Source of the DNA: an uncultured Prevotellaceae bacterium
GTDB taxonomy: Bacteria > Bacteroidota > Bacteroidia > Bacteroidales > Muribaculaceae
Assembly (NCBI GenBank): GCA_900318535.1
Contig: ONKU01000015.1
Coordinates: 25,953 to 89,952 of the forward strand
Direction: 5' to 3'
Length of the DNA stretch: 64,000 nucleotides
The position numbers and the translations under genes are program-made. Below the pieces are notes generated by a model. The model searched no databases, was not told the origin of the DNA, and saw only the letters and a list, made by a program, of their open reading frames with translations. Positions 1-8,007 of this stretch are shown piece by piece. The stretch's first letter is position 1; every line of letters starts with the position of its first letter.

Positions 1-132
1 GTCGGCGCCCAAGGTCGCGAAGATGCGGCTGATGTTAGCGCTCTGCAGTGCATAGGCGATCTGCACCCCAAAGAAACCAAAGCTGATGTTCCACAGCTGG
101 TTGAATTTCAAATCCGGTTTAGTCTTCATCAT
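1..132 (-). CDS. MFS sugar transporter, N-terminal fragment
   Basis: The first 44 codons of a minus-strand gene that runs off the window edge. The peptide begins MMKTKPDLKFNQLWNISFGF and continues into a hydrophobic stretch with the motif FGVQIAYALQSANISRIF. This matches the N-terminus of SLC45-like (sucrose/maltose type) major facilitator transporters of Bacteroidetes, where transmembrane helix 1 follows a short cytoplasmic NQLWN segment. The second ATG (ending at 129) is an equally possible start. The substrate cannot be read from this fragment. A LacI-type palindrome lies upstream in the shared intergenic region, which fits a regulated sugar-uptake gene. The family call rests on a short segment. 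Confidence 0.7.
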   Translation of the reverse strand, partial: MMKTKPDLKFNQLWNISFGFFGVQIAYALQSANISRIFATLGAD

Positions 133-210
133 AGTTGTTATATTTTTAGTGTTAAGTGATAATTTCAATGAGGATTAGTTAAACTCCTACAAAAATAACA
201 CATTTGCACT

Positions 211-238
211 CAAAATTATTATAAATAATGTACTACAA
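211..238 (-). promoter_or_regulatory. possible promoter of the MFS gene
   Basis: On the minus strand TAATTTTG (211-218) matches the Bacteroidetes -7 element TAnnTTTG. A TTG (236-238) lies 17 bases upstream, slightly closer than the usual 19-21. It sits between the LacI-type palindrome and the transporter start. Weak because of the spacing. Confidence 0.35.
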
Positions 239-249
239 CCCCAAAAAAT

Positions 250-269
250 CAATGCAACCGATTGCATTG
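250..269. promoter_or_regulatory. LacI-family-type operator palindrome
   Basis: A 20-base palindrome, CAATGCAACCGATTGCATTG, with perfect 8-base arms around a CG centre. It fits the LacI/GalR-family operator form TGCAAnCGnTTGCA. It lies between the divergent MFS transporter gene and ychF, just upstream of a plus-strand promoter at 281-311. The likeliest target is the sugar transporter. The regulator gene is not in the window. Confidence 0.6.
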
Positions 270-280
270 GCGCATTTCGT

Positions 281-311
281 TTGGTCATTTGGCAAGAAAA
301 GTCTATCTTTG
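281..311 (+). promoter_or_regulatory. promoter, distal, toward ychF
   Basis: TTG (281-283), a 20-base spacer and TATCTTTG (304-311) match the Bacteroidetes promoter form exactly. Transcription would start near 318, about 110 bases before ychF, and would pass through an AT-rich hairpin at 345-364. Confidence 0.55.
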
Positions 312-344
312 CCTCTGGCGAAGGTAGGCGTCGCTTAGGGATAA

Positions 345-364
345 AAAAAGAATGAATTCTTTTT
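345..364 (+). terminator. AT-rich perfect hairpin in the ychF leader
   Basis: AAAAAGAAT, GA, ATTCTTTTT form a perfect 9-base stem ending in a T run. It overlaps the -33 TTG of the proximal ychF promoter. It could end a short transcript from the 281-311 promoter or be only a leader structure. The stem has little GC, so termination is uncertain. Confidence 0.35.
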
Positions 365-392
365 GTTCTCCGCTCAGCTTGCACTACCTTTG
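363..392 (+). promoter_or_regulatory. ychF proximal promoter
   Basis: TTG (363-365), 19-base spacer, TACCTTTG (385-392): an exact Bacteroidetes-type promoter 34 bases before the ychF start codon. Confidence 0.65.
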
Positions 393-426
393 CAAATTGG
401 AATATAATAAAAACTAGATATAGACT

Positions 427-1530
427 ATGTCATTACAATGTGGTATTGTGGGGTTGCCCAATGTGGGCAAATCAACCCTGTTTAATTGCCTGTCGAATGC
501 CAAGGCGCAGTCGGCCAACTTCCCGTTCTGCACCATCGAGCCCAATGTGGGCGTTATCACCGTTCCCGACGAGCGTCTCAACGAGCTCGCCAAGCTGGTG
601 AATCCTGCGCGCATCGTGCCCACGACGGTCGAAATCGTTGATATCGCTGGTTTGGTCAAGGGTGCCAGCCGTGGCGAGGGCTTGGGCAACAAGTTCCTGG
701 GAAACATCCGTGAGACTGACGCCATTATCCATGTGTTGCGATGCTTCGATGACGATAATGTGACCCATGTTGACGGCACCGTCGATCCCGTTCGCGACAA
801 GGAGGTCATCGACCTGGAGTTGCAGTTGCGTGACCTGGAGACCATCGAGAGCCGCATCAACCGTATCCAAAAGCAGGCCCAGACTGGTGGCGACCGCGAG
901 GCCAAGGCGCAATATGAGGTGCTGAAACGCTACAAGGACGCTCTGGAGCAGGGCCGCAGTGCCCGCACCGTAGAGTTGGTCAATAAGGACGAGGAGAAAA
1001 TTGCCCATGAGCTGTTCCTGCTGACCAACAAGCCGGTACTCTACGTCTGCAACGTGGACGACAAGAGTGCCGTGACCGGCAATGCCTATGTGGACGCAGT
1101 GCGTGAGGCTGTCAAGGACGAGAATGCGCAGATCCTGATTGTCGCTGCCCAGACCGAGAGTGAGATTGCCGAACTGGAGGATTACGAAGAGCGCCAGATG
1201 TTCCTGGCCGAGATCGGCTTGGAGGAAAGCGGTGTGAACCGCATCATCAAGTCGGCCTATGCTCTGCTCAACCTCGAGACCTTCCTCACCGCAGGCCCCA
1301 AGGAGGTGCGCGCATGGACCTATCGCCGCGGCAGCAAGGCCCCGCAATGTGCCGGTGTCATCCACACCGACTTTGAGCGCGGTTTCATCCGTGCCGAGAT
1401 CATCAAGTACGAGGACTACATCCACTATGGCAGCGAGGCCGCCGTCAAGGAGGCCGGCAAGCTGCACGTCGAGGGCAAGGACTATGTCATGCAGGACGGC
1501 GACATCGTCGTGTTCCGCTTTAATGTATAA
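427..1530 (+). CDS. ychF: YchF ribosome-binding ATPase (Obg family)
   Basis: A 367-residue OBG-family P-loop NTPase of normal length. The Walker A motif GLPNVGKSTLFN is at residues 8-19. The switch/G3 region DIAGLVKGASRGEGLGNKFL follows at about 70-90, and a coiled-coil region lies in the middle. The C-terminal TGS-type domain ends in YVMQDGDIVVFRFNV. YchF prefers ATP over GTP and binds the 70S ribosome; its homologues affect translation initiation and oxidative-stress responses. It is preceded by a near-consensus promoter and has no Shine-Dalgarno, as is usual in this phylum. It is separated from the glycosyltransferase downstream by a TTAGGAG-type repeat, so common transcription is uncertain. 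Confidence 0.95.
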   Translation: MSLQCGIVGLPNVGKSTLFNCLSNAKAQSANFPFCTIEPNVGVITVPDERLNELAKLVNPARIVPTTVEIVDIAGLVKGASRGEGLGNKFLGNIRETDAIIHVLRCFDDDNVTHVDGTVDPVRDKEVIDLELQLRDLETIESRINRIQKQAQTGGDREAKAQYEVLKRYKDALEQGRSARTVELVNKDEEKIAHELFLLTNKPVLYVCNVDDKSAVTGNAYVDAVREAVKDENAQILIVAAQTESEIAELEDYEERQMFLAEIGLEESGVNRIIKSAYALLNLETFLTAGPKEVRAWTYRRGSKAPQCAGVIHTDFERGFIRAEIIKYEDYIHYGSEAAVKEAGKLHVEGKDYVMQDGDIVVFRFNV

Positions 1531-1542
1531 TTTGGGCTTCGG

Positions 1543-1595
1543 GTGTTAGGTTTTAGATCAATAACTAACTCCTAACTCTTAACTCCTAACTCCTG
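1543..1595. repeat. TTAGGAG/CTAACTC-type intergenic repeat, copy a
   Basis: A short TTAGG-type segment (about 1545-1555) is followed by a run of CTAACTC-like units (1563-1594) in inverse orientation, so the two sides can partly pair. The array directly abuts the next start codon. Similar arrays are at 3898-3987, 7967-8007 and 54741-54813. Confidence 0.7.
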
Positions 1596-2798
1596 ATGAG
1601 ACGAGTACTCCTGGTCAATAAATTCTATTACCCGCGGGGCGGCGATTGCATCGTCGTCCTCAATACAGAGGCCCTGCTCCGTGAGAACGGCGTGGACGCT
1701 CAGGTCTTTGCCATGGAGTACCCCGATAATCTGCAGGCCCGTTATACCGACAAGTTTGCCAGTGAGGTGGCCTTTGGCGGTGGGGTAGGTAACCAGTTGC
1801 GTGCTCTCAAGCGCACGTTAGGCATGGGCGATGTGCGCAGCCGTTTCGAGGCTGTGCTCGACGATTTCAAGCCCGACGTCGTTCACCTGCACAACGTCCA
1901 CAGCTACCTCTCGCCCATAGTGGGCGAGTTGGCCCACAAGCGGGGCATCCGCGTGGTGTGGACCTTGCACGACTACAAACTGCTGTGTCCCCGCTACGAC
2001 TGCCTGCTCGACGGCAAACCCTGCGAACTGTGTTACAAGGGGGCTAAACGCAACGTGCTGTCGCACAAGTGTATGAAGGGCTCGTTGCCCGCAAGTGCCG
2101 TAGCTTGGCTGGAGGCAAAGAAATGGAACCGCAGACACCTGGAAAAAAATACCGACCTGTTCGTCTGCCCCAGTGAGTTCATGGCTGCCCAGATGAAGTC
2201 TGGCGGCTTTGATGCCTCACGGCTCAAGGTGCTCAACAACTTCCTTGACCCTGTCAAGTTCAAGCAGTATCAGGGTATGGACAGCACGGCCCCGCGCGAG
2301 GACTACTATTGCTATGTGGGGCGTTTGTCGCATGAGAAAGGCGTTGCCGACCTGCTCGACGTGGCTTCCCGTCTGCCTTACCGTCTCAAGGTTGCCGGCG
2401 GCGGTCCGCTGGCCGATGAATTGCGTGGCAAGTATGGCCCTTGCGAGAATATCGAATTCCTGGGGATGCTCGACGCGCCCGCGGTGGCACGACTGCTGTC
2501 TGGTGCGCGATTGAGCGTCATCCCGTCGCAGTGGTATGAGAACAACCCCTTGAGCGTGGTCGAGTCGTTGTGTGCAGGTACTCCAGTTGCCGGGGCGCAG
2601 ATGGGCGGCATTCCCGAACTCCTCGACAACGAGAACGGCGTCACCTTCCAGGCCTTTGACAAGGAGGCCATGTCCACGGCCATCACCATGTCGATGACCC
2701 GTCATTGGATCCACGAGGCTATTGCCAGTCGTGCCATGCAACGCTTCGCTCCCGAGGGGCACTTGAGGGCGTTGATGAACGATATTTACGGCTTTTGA
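1596..2798 (+). CDS. glycosyltransferase, family 4 (GT-B fold)
   Basis: 400 residues with a GT-B architecture. The N-terminal donor loop region has FYYPRGGDCIVVLNTE. A cysteine-rich segment at about 132-160 (LCPRYDCLL, CELCYKG, HKC) occurs in a GT4 subgroup. The C-terminal domain has YVGRLSHEKGV and the nucleotide-sugar motif NPLSVVESLCAGTPVAG. It probably adds a sugar to a lipid-linked exopolysaccharide or capsule intermediate at the inner membrane. It is followed by a radical SAM enzyme and a second GT4. The sugar and linkage cannot be told from sequence. The ATG directly follows an intergenic repeat, without a ribosome-binding site. Confidence 0.85.
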   Translation: MRRVLLVNKFYYPRGGDCIVVLNTEALLRENGVDAQVFAMEYPDNLQARYTDKFASEVAFGGGVGNQLRALKRTLGMGDVRSRFEAVLDDFKPDVVHLHNVHSYLSPIVGELAHKRGIRVVWTLHDYKLLCPRYDCLLDGKPCELCYKGAKRNVLSHKCMKGSLPASAVAWLEAKKWNRRHLEKNTDLFVCPSEFMAAQMKSGGFDASRLKVLNNFLDPVKFKQYQGMDSTAPREDYYCYVGRLSHEKGVADLLDVASRLPYRLKVAGGGPLADELRGKYGPCENIEFLGMLDAPAVARLLSGARLSVIPSQWYENNPLSVVESLCAGTPVAGAQMGGIPELLDNENGVTFQAFDKEAMSTAITMSMTRHWIHEAIASRAMQRFAPEGHLRALMNDIYGF

Positions 2799-2828
2799 CA
2801 TTCCCCTTACGTTTTTTTATTACCTTTG
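2795..2828 (+). promoter_or_regulatory. promoter of the radical SAM gene
   Basis: TACCTTTG (2821-2828) is an exact -7 element. The nearest TTG (2795-2797) is 23 bases upstream, a little far. The TTG overlaps the end of the preceding glycosyltransferase gene. Confidence 0.5.
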
Positions 2829-2829
2829 C

Positions 2830-2864
2830 ACAATATTTTACAAATATTGTAGTTAAAATATTGT
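2830..2864 (+). promoter_or_regulatory. inverted repeat with third half-site at the transcription start
   Basis: ACAATATT (2830-2837) and AATATTGT (2843-2850) are perfect inverted 8-mers around TTACA, and a third AATATTGT lies at 2857-2864. They begin right after the -7 element, so this is either an operator or a leader hairpin with two alternative 3' arms. Confidence 0.45.
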
Positions 2865-2885
2865 AAGATCTTATTGACGATAGCA

Positions 2886-3893
2886 ATGAAGAATGTGATT
2901 CAGGGCAGTCTGATCACTACTTTCAGGTGCAATGCGCAGTGCAACATGTGCAATATCTGGAAGTTCCAGACTCACCCGAGCGAAGAAATAGACGCCTCCT
3001 ACTATGAGAAACTGCCTGCGGGGTTGCGCATCAACATCACGGGCGGTGAGCCGACATTGCGTCCCGACATCGACAAGATTTTCGAAATCCTATATCCCAA
3101 ATCACGACTTCTCGAACTCAGCACCAACGGTTACAATACCCAAAAAATCGTTGAGCTGGCCAATAAATATCCCAACATCCTCATCCGCGTGAGCGTCGAG
3201 GGCCTGCCCAAGATCAACGATGCCAAGCGCGGCCTCAAGGACGGCTTTGACCACGCCCTGCGCACGATGTTGGAACTCAAGAAGACCAAGTGCAAGAACA
3301 TCGGCTTCTCGGTGGTCATCTCGCCCGACAACTACAAGGACCTGCTGCACCTCTATGACCTGTGCGTGGCACTGGATGTGGAGCTGGGCAACAGTGCGGT
3401 GCACAATTCATGGTACTTCCACAAGGAGGACAACCAGATCGAGAGTGAGGAGGCACTGCGTCAGCATGAGCTTTTCGTCAAGGCCTTGCTCACCAGCAAG
3501 CGCCGCCATTTCAAGGACCGCCTGAAGGACTATGGCCGCGCCTACTTCAACCGCTCGATTCACCGCCGTCTGCGTGGCGACACCGACGAGTACCGTCCGC
3601 CCTGCGGTGCCCTGAGCGACTTCTTCTTCATCGACCCGTGGGGCAACGTTACCCCGTGCAACGGCAGCGGCGAGGAGTGGATTATCGGCAATATCAAGGA
3701 AGATATCCTCGAGAACATCATGGCCAGCGACAAGGCGCGTGAGGCAATGGAGAAGGTGCGCAGCTGCAAGCGCAACTGCACCTTTATCGTCACCGAGCGC
3801 CACGACATGGTGCGCCGTCCCTGGATCCCCATCAAGTGGATTCTCAAGAACAAGTGGCGCATCCGCAAGGGCCAGGACCTGTGCTGGGATTGA
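2886..3893 (+). CDS. radical SAM enzyme with SPASM-like C-terminus
   Basis: About 335 residues. The 4Fe-4S/SAM motif CNAQCNMC (CxxxCxxC) lies near residue 15, and the SAM-contact motif NITGGEPTLRP follows. Cysteines near the end (CGALSDF, TPCNGSG, CKRNC) resemble a SPASM/Twitch auxiliary-cluster region. The reaction is unknown. The family uses a 5'-deoxyadenosyl radical on peptides, sugars or cofactors. Lying between two GT4 genes, it may modify a sugar nucleotide or glycan (inference from position). I chose the ATG at 2886 over the TTG at 2874. Confidence 0.8.
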   Translation: MKNVIQGSLITTFRCNAQCNMCNIWKFQTHPSEEIDASYYEKLPAGLRINITGGEPTLRPDIDKIFEILYPKSRLLELSTNGYNTQKIVELANKYPNILIRVSVEGLPKINDAKRGLKDGFDHALRTMLELKKTKCKNIGFSVVISPDNYKDLLHLYDLCVALDVELGNSAVHNSWYFHKEDNQIESEEALRQHELFVKALLTSKRRHFKDRLKDYGRAYFNRSIHRRLRGDTDEYRPPCGALSDFFFIDPWGNVTPCNGSGEEWIIGNIKEDILENIMASDKAREAMEKVRSCKRNCTFIVTERHDMVRRPWIPIKWILKNKWRIRKGQDLCWD

Positions 3894-3897
3894 GGGG

Positions 3898-3987
3898 AAT
3901 TAGAAGTTAGGAGTTAGGGGTTAGGAATTAGAAGTTGGTATTTGCCAACAACTAGGGACTAGAAACTAAGGACTAGAAACTCAAAAC
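3898..3987. repeat. TTAGGAG-type intergenic repeat, copy b
   Basis: TTAGAAG/TTAGGAG units (3899-3934) are followed by a small hairpin (GTTGG, TATTTG, CCAAC) and then by CTAG/ACTA-type units in inverse orientation up to two bases before the next ATG. The whole 90-base spacer is made of this element. Confidence 0.7.
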
Positions 3988-3989
3988 TT

Positions 3990-5054
3990 ATGAAAACGAT
4001 AGCGGTCATCGGCACGCGCGGTTTCCCTGGCATTCAGGGCGGTGTCGAGGCTCACAGCTATCACCTATATACCCACATGGACGATGTGCACGTCAGGCTC
4101 TATCGCCGTCGTGCCTATCTCACCAACCAGTCATCACAGACCTTCCCCAATATCGAGTATGTTGACCTACCCTCGACCCGCATCAAGGGCTTTGAGGCCG
4201 TGTGGCACACCCTGCTGAGCGTGGTGCACATCCTCTTTCACCGTCCCGACGTGGTGCACATCCACAACATCGGGCCAGGCATGTTTGCGCCGCTCATTCG
4301 CCTCATGGGACTGCCCGTGGTGCTGACCTACCACAGCCCCAACTATGAGCACGACAAGTGGAGTGCTCCCGCCCGCTGGCTGCTGCGTCAGTGCGAGAAA
4401 ATCTCTCTCCACTTCAGCAACCGCATCATCTTCGTCAACAAGTACCAGATGGAGAAATGCGGAGCCCTCGACAAGAGCGTTTTCATCCCCAACGGCATCG
4501 ATGCAGTCACCCGCAGCGAGTCCACATCGTTTCTTGACCAGCACGGTATCAAACACGGAGAATATCTGCTGGCCGTGGGGCGCCTCACGCCCGAGAAAGG
4601 CCTGGAATACCTCGTCGAGGCTGCCAACCGCTTGCCTCAGGTCACCCAGGTGGTCATCGCTGGTGCCAGCGACCATGACAGCACCTACCGTAAGACGCTT
4701 GAGCAGTTGGATGTCAATCACAAGGTCATTTTCACGGGATTTACCACTGGCGAGGACCTGCGCCAGCTCTATAGCCATGCCTGGTGCTTTGTCCTGCCGT
4801 CGGTCAACGAGGGTTTCCCGATGGTGCTGCTCGAGGCCATGGCCTACGGCCTGCCCATCCTGTGCAGCGACATCCCCGGCACCCGCCAGGTCGATCTGCC
4901 CGAACAAGACTACTTCACCGTCAAGGACGTTGATTCGCTTTGTGCCGCAATTTCACGCCTGCTCGACGCTCCCAGCGAGCCTCAACACTACGACCTTGAA
5001 AAATACGATTGGCAGTCAATCGCTGCTACTACCCGCCGTCAATATCCCGTCTAA
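3990..5054 (+). CDS. glycosyltransferase, family 4 (DUF1972-type N-terminus)
   Basis: 354 residues. The N-terminus IGTRGFPGIQGGVEAH is the hallmark of the DUF1972-type group of GT4 enzymes, which includes rhamnosyl- and other capsule glycosyltransferases. The C-terminal half has LLAVGRLTPEKGLEYL and the EX7E signature EGFPMVLLEAMAYGLPIL. It acts on the cytosolic face in polysaccharide assembly; donor and acceptor are unknown. Its stop codon TAA (5052-5054) overlaps the stop codon of the convergent CotH gene by two bases, so there is no spacer or terminator between the two transcription units. Confidence 0.87.
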   Translation: MKTIAVIGTRGFPGIQGGVEAHSYHLYTHMDDVHVRLYRRRAYLTNQSSQTFPNIEYVDLPSTRIKGFEAVWHTLLSVVHILFHRPDVVHIHNIGPGMFAPLIRLMGLPVVLTYHSPNYEHDKWSAPARWLLRQCEKISLHFSNRIIFVNKYQMEKCGALDKSVFIPNGIDAVTRSESTSFLDQHGIKHGEYLLAVGRLTPEKGLEYLVEAANRLPQVTQVVIAGASDHDSTYRKTLEQLDVNHKVIFTGFTTGEDLRQLYSHAWCFVLPSVNEGFPMVLLEAMAYGLPILCSDIPGTRQVDLPEQDYFTVKDVDSLCAAISRLLDAPSEPQHYDLEKYDWQSIAATTRRQYPV

Positions 5055-6364
5055 TCGCCCCACTGCGACTGGAGCCAGGCTATTTTGCGGTGGATGAATT
5101 GCTTGAAATCCCTTTTTTGTATATCGATGTCATATCTGGGCCAAAGGATAACATCGGCCTGATAAGCTGGCTTGATGGATTCAACAAACTCATCAGCAAA
5201 GCGGTCTATATCCAGTCCGTTAAAGTTTGAGCCGTAAAACGCTCGCCAGTGTTCACACACCGCTTGCTGGAAATGAGGAAAACGCGATATTTCCTTAATC
5301 CAGTGTGAAGTAAACACTGTTGGCTGGTCATACAAGAAATAACTGAAACTGGTATCTTCAAATAATCCCCAGCGATTAAAAGCATTGCCGAAGTCCCATA
5401 CTGGTCCAAAAATCAGTTTAGTGTCGTTGCCCTGTCGCTTGAACATATAACAGCTTCCCGAGAAGCGCTCAATGTCGTCCATTATTTCTGCGATGATGTA
5501 ATACATCGCCAGAGTGTCGATATCGATGTATTGCTCCCATTCAGTACTTGTCTTGTCTGGGTTATAGATAGCAGCATTGACGCGCGAGATCCAGTCGGTG
5601 AGGTATTGTTCTTGAAGTGGGGACAAGTGTTCGGGCGAATGATACGTGATGACGATAGAGTCGCCCGCATGTTCTGGCAGTTTGATGTGATTATCGCTAG
5701 GATGGTTGTCTATTTCCAGTAGCCAGCTGCCAGTTGCAATCAATAGGGAATCCGTCTCATATTCACTCTGATCCTCGATGTTGACGCGGTTTTTCCCTGT
5801 GCGTATTTTCTCTGTCAGGAAATATAACCCGATATATTTGCCGTTAAGCACGACTTCGACAGGTTCTTGTGCCGGAGTGAAAGATAAGCCTATGCGGCGG
5901 CTCAGTTCAAATCCCATTGTGTTCTTGAGTTTAGCTAGCCAGTCGTCGTAGTGGGACAGCAAGCAAAAGTGGCGGTTCTTTTTCATGCCCATCAGTTCTT
6001 GCTTCTCGTCGAGCTTGATGCGATAGGACTTCTTGGGGTGGTTCTCCCATGAGTAATTACCATGACCCTTGATTTGCATACCCAGTGTCTCTTCCTTCGA
6101 CCCCAGAGACTCAAAATCGTCAACACCCATGTTGTCGAGCCACCATTCGGCATAAAGATATTCTTCTTTGCTGCTAATGGTGCGGCCATCTTCGGTGTTA
6201 ATGTAAAGTACAGGTAGGCAACCCGAAAAACCAGTAGCTTCTCCAACTGTATCAGTTGGTGGCAGTGGGTCGGGTTCAACAACAGGTTGTGGCATATCAT
6301 CATGGCAGTTGGTCAGAATCAACATGAACGCCAACAGTGATAATGTGGATGTGAGCCTGTTCAT
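5051..6364 (-). CDS. CotH kinase-fold lipoprotein
   Basis: 437 residues. A lipoprotein signal ends at LTNC (Cys about residue 20), followed by a Pro-rich linker. The CotH-kinase domain starts near 50 with PVLYINTEDGRTISSKEEY. It has the early motifs GHGNYSWENHPKKSYRIKLD and the late motif FGPVWDFGNAFNRWG, corresponding to the kinase-like metal/ATP site. CotH of Bacillus phosphorylates spore-coat proteins; the role of Bacteroidetes members is not known. It lies 14 bases downstream of a dockerin-bearing paralogue of similar sequence, so the two form one operon. It is probably anchored in the outer membrane. Confidence 0.82.
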   Translation of the reverse strand: MNRLTSTLSLLAFMLILTNCHDDMPQPVVEPDPLPPTDTVGEATGFSGCLPVLYINTEDGRTISSKEEYLYAEWWLDNMGVDDFESLGSKEETLGMQIKGHGNYSWENHPKKSYRIKLDEKQELMGMKKNRHFCLLSHYDDWLAKLKNTMGFELSRRIGLSFTPAQEPVEVVLNGKYIGLYFLTEKIRTGKNRVNIEDQSEYETDSLLIATGSWLLEIDNHPSDNHIKLPEHAGDSIVITYHSPEHLSPLQEQYLTDWISRVNAAIYNPDKTSTEWEQYIDIDTLAMYYIIAEIMDDIERFSGSCYMFKRQGNDTKLIFGPVWDFGNAFNRWGLFEDTSFSYFLYDQPTVFTSHWIKEISRFPHFQQAVCEHWRAFYGSNFNGLDIDRFADEFVESIKPAYQADVILWPRYDIDIQKRDFKQFIHRKIAWLQSQWGD

Positions 6365-6378
6365 GATGTCACTTGGGA

Positions 6379-7896
6379 TTAGTCGTTTTGTGGCCGTTTC
6401 ACGCCTCCATTGGAATTAAAATTGTGACCAGTTCCCCACTGGCTGTTGAGCCAGTTAATCTTACTGTGGATATAGCGCTTGTATTCGCTTTTTTGGGTAT
6501 CGATGTTATAATCTGGCCACCTCACGACGTCTGCTTTGTTGGCTGGCTTGATCGACTCGACAAAGTCATCGATGAACTGGTCGAGATACATCCCGTTAAA
6601 GTCAGTGTTGTAGAATTCCCGCCAAACCTCTCTGACGAGTTGCTGGAAATGGGCGAACTTGGACATCTCTTGAATCCAGTGGGCATGTGAGAAGGTCGGC
6701 TGCTCATAGAAGAAATAGCACAACGAGTCAACTCCGAAGATGGGAACACGGGTAAAGGAGTTGCCGAAGTCCCACACTGGGCCGAACATGAGTTTGGCCG
6801 AGTCGCCGCGGTGCTTGTACATGAACAGGCTTCCAGAGAAGTACTCCAGGTCGTCGGTGATTTCACCAACGATGTAAAACCTCACCAGGGTGTCGATGTC
6901 GATATATTTTTCCCACTCGGTACTGGTTGTGTCATCAATCTGGATGGCAGCGTTGGCATCGGTAAGAAATTGTGTGATGTAATCCTTTTGTTGATTGGAA
7001 AGGGATTCGGGAGAGACCGACTCAAAGCAGAGCATATCGTCCCAGTCCCAGGGCTGGTCGTAATGCTCTTGGACATAAATCATGGGTCCATCAAAGGAAT
7101 TTAATTCAAGCATCCATCCGCCACTCACTATCTCGGGATCAGTCTCGTTGTCCTGCTGCTCCTCGATGTTGACTCGGTGCTTGCCCACACGGGGTTTCTC
7201 GGTGAGGAAATACAGCCCGATGTACTGGCCGTTAAGCACCACTTCGAGAGGTTCCTGAGCAGGGGTATAAGGCAGACCTATGCGGCGGCTTAGTTCAAAT
7301 CCGATCGTGTTTTTCAGCTTTGCCAAGTGGTCATCGGCATGAGCCAACAAGCAAAAGTGACGGTTCTTGTTCATGCCCATCAAGGGCTGTTTAGAGTCTA
7401 GCTTGATGCGGAATGACTTTTTCTCAAAGTTGTCCCACGTGTAATTGCCGCGCCCCTTGATGACCATGCCTAATGGATCGTTGGCAGAACCTAACGATTC
7501 AAATTCATCATTCCCCATGTTGTCGAGCCACCAGGTAGCTTGTGTGTAGTTTTCCTTGCTGTCGATATTGCGGTGTCCTTCGGTATTGATATAGAGCACA
7601 GGCATTGTGCCGGAGTAGGAAAGCATGGGCGGTAATTCCTTGCCCTGGATGGCTGCGATAATCATGTTGACGTCGGCGATGTTGATTTCCTGGTCACCAT
7701 TGACGTCAGTAGCATAACTGAACATGCCGTGATATTTAGCGTCACAAAAGATTGAATCAATCACAGCATTGGCATCTGCAATGTTGACTTCCCAGTCGCA
7801 GTTCACGTCTCCACGAGGTCTAAGCCCTGACTGGGCGTGTGCCGTCAGGCATGAAAATGCCGTAGAAAGGATGAATATGGTAAGAATCTTTTTCAT
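6379..7896 (-). CDS. secreted CotH kinase-fold protein with N-terminal dockerin
   Basis: 505 residues from the ATG that gives MKKILTIFILSTAFSCLTAHAQ, a clear signal peptide; an upstream ATG adding 12 residues is less likely. Residues about 28-85 hold two dockerin-like calcium-loop repeats (GDVNCDWEVNIADANAVID and TDVNGDQEINIADVNMII). The CotH domain follows (MPVLYINTEGHRNIDSKENY, GRGNYTWDNFEKKSFRIKLD, FGPVWDFGNSF). The dockerin is N-terminal here, whereas the other dockerins in this window are C-terminal. It is the first gene of a two-gene operon with the CotH lipoprotein. Protein phosphorylation at the cell surface is possible but unproven. Confidence 0.82.
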   Translation of the reverse strand: MKKILTIFILSTAFSCLTAHAQSGLRPRGDVNCDWEVNIADANAVIDSIFCDAKYHGMFSYATDVNGDQEINIADVNMIIAAIQGKELPPMLSYSGTMPVLYINTEGHRNIDSKENYTQATWWLDNMGNDEFESLGSANDPLGMVIKGRGNYTWDNFEKKSFRIKLDSKQPLMGMNKNRHFCLLAHADDHLAKLKNTIGFELSRRIGLPYTPAQEPLEVVLNGQYIGLYFLTEKPRVGKHRVNIEEQQDNETDPEIVSGGWMLELNSFDGPMIYVQEHYDQPWDWDDMLCFESVSPESLSNQQKDYITQFLTDANAAIQIDDTTSTEWEKYIDIDTLVRFYIVGEITDDLEYFSGSLFMYKHRGDSAKLMFGPVWDFGNSFTRVPIFGVDSLCYFFYEQPTFSHAHWIQEMSKFAHFQQLVREVWREFYNTDFNGMYLDQFIDDFVESIKPANKADVVRWPDYNIDTQKSEYKRYIHSKINWLNSQWGTGHNFNSNGGVKRPQND

Positions 7897-7966
7897 GATA
7901 ATGGGATTATCCGTTACACTGTTAAAACGCAAAATGGGTTGATTTATTGCCGCAATTCAATTTACC

Positions 7967-8007
7967 ATCACTCCTAACTCCTAACTTCTAACTTCTAACT
8001 CCTGACT
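7967..8007. repeat. TTAGGAG-type intergenic repeat, copy c
   Basis: Five CTAACTC/CTAACTTC-like units. The array runs into the 3' end of the minus-strand glycosyltransferase gene and supplies its stop codon and last codons. Confidence 0.7.

Noticed and set aside
187-384. 65-codon minus-strand ORF in the first intergenic region
   Set aside because: It covers two promoters and the operator palindrome and has no recognisable features.
2874-2885. TTG start for the radical SAM gene
   Set aside because: The ATG four codons later fits the family N-terminus and is the usual start codon.
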